From NCBI GenBank assembly GCA_947458565.1, contig CANGZK010000066.1:1-6178 (forward strand): a DNA stretch of 6,178 nucleotides, in the 5' to 3' direction. Every line of letters begins with the position of its first letter. Within the stretch, counting starts at the first letter, position 1. This document shows, piece by piece, positions 5,986-6,178 of the stretch. The position numbers and the translations under genes are program-made. The notes under the pieces are model-generated. The model was not told the DNA's origin and made no database searches. It saw nothing but the letters and a program-made list of their open reading frames with translations. This stretch comes from Acidimicrobiaceae bacterium (lineage in GTDB: Bacteria > Actinomycetota > Acidimicrobiia > Acidimicrobiales > Ilumatobacteraceae).

Positions 5986-6178
5986 ATGTTCAATTTCTCG
6001 GGCAGCGAGATTATTTTTCTGCTGATTCTCGGTCTCGTTGTACTTGGCCCAGAGAAGCTTCCCCCCGCGTTGCGCAAGTTGGGTCAGCTGTATGGACAAT
6101 TCAAGCGGATTACTGGTGATGCACAAACTGAATTCAAGGGAGCATTCGCAGAGCCGATTCGCGACATGCAGAAGGCAG
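5986..6178 (+). CDS. tatB: TatB, twin-arginine translocase subunit (3' end outside window)
   Basis: TatB works with TatC in the cytoplasmic membrane to recognise folded proteins carrying twin-arginine signal peptides. The frame starts at ATG 5986 and runs off the right edge after 64 codons. It begins MFNFSGSEIIFLLILGLVVL, a single membrane helix from about residue 8 to 20 with the TatB-typical Glu8, followed by the GPEKLP hinge and an amphipathic helix (PALRKLGQLYGQFKR, about 27-41). The GP at the hinge and Glu8 favour TatB over TatA, which usually has FG at the hinge and no Glu at this position. The remainder, rich in charged residues, is the start of the cytosolic tail. In mycobacteria tatA and tatC lie just after pafA-pafB-pafC, so a Tat gene near pafA is a known type of neighbourhood; the genes in between differ here. 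Confidence 0.87.
   Translation, partial: MFNFSGSEIIFLLILGLVVLGPEKLPPALRKLGQLYGQFKRITGDAQTEFKGAFAEPIRDMQKA

Noticed and set aside
5874..6119. 81-codon plus-strand open frame across the GDPD start and tatB
   Set aside because: It overlaps the HRG/PENT region of the GDPD gene and the tatB helix in another frame, and its product has no family features.
1..6178. CRISPR array, tRNA, rRNA, insertion sequence or phage genes
   Set aside because: No spaced direct repeats, tRNA-like folds, transposase motifs or terminal inverted repeats were seen; nearly every base is coding.

Overview
The window is a stretch of actinobacterial chromosome carrying an almost complete Pup-proteasome locus, followed by genes for protein export. 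The genes are dop (5' end cut by the left edge), pup, prcB, prcA, pafA and lepB on the plus strand, then a glycerophosphodiester phosphodiesterase on the minus strand, and finally the start of a tatB gene on the plus strand, cut by the right edge. Pup with Dop and PafA is essentially an actinobacterial system. Base composition, sampled by eye over a few lines, is in the mid-to-high 40s percent GC, low for the phylum. Together with the wording of the proteins (for example a Dop starting KVCGIETEYG), this suggests a low-GC aquatic actinobacterium, perhaps of the class Acidimicrobiia. That placement is an inference.

Region 1-4601 is the Pup-proteasome block. Dop (deamidase/depupylase) and PafA (Pup ligase) are paralogous enzymes that bracket pup and the two 20S core subunit genes. 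Pup ends in Gly-Gly-Gln, so it needs Dop to convert the terminal Gln to Glu before PafA can attach it to a substrate lysine. PrcB and PrcA form the beta and alpha rings of the chamber that destroys pupylated proteins. prcB and prcA overlap by 4 bases and pafA follows 12 bases later, so prcB-prcA-pafA read as one operon. The ATPase ring (Mpa/ARC) is not in the window. All catalytic residues I could check are present.

Region 4602-6178 holds export and lipid functions. A type I signal peptidase follows pafA after 32 bases. A cytosolic GDPD-family phosphodiesterase converges on it so tightly that the stop codons overlap. A TatB component of the twin-arginine translocase diverges from the GDPD gene. 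PafB and PafC, which lie between pafA and tatA/tatC in mycobacteria, are absent here.

No wholly new system is visible. The most interesting points are: a TANNNT hexamer exactly 6 bases before the start codons of pup, the GDPD gene and tatB, with no Shine-Dalgarno sequence, suggesting leaderless transcripts; an alanine in place of the usual glycine just before the catalytic threonine of PrcB; an 8-bp inverted repeat abutting the pafA start; and the lepB/GDPD/tatB neighbourhood in the place of pafBC. No gap between genes exceeds about 45 bases.
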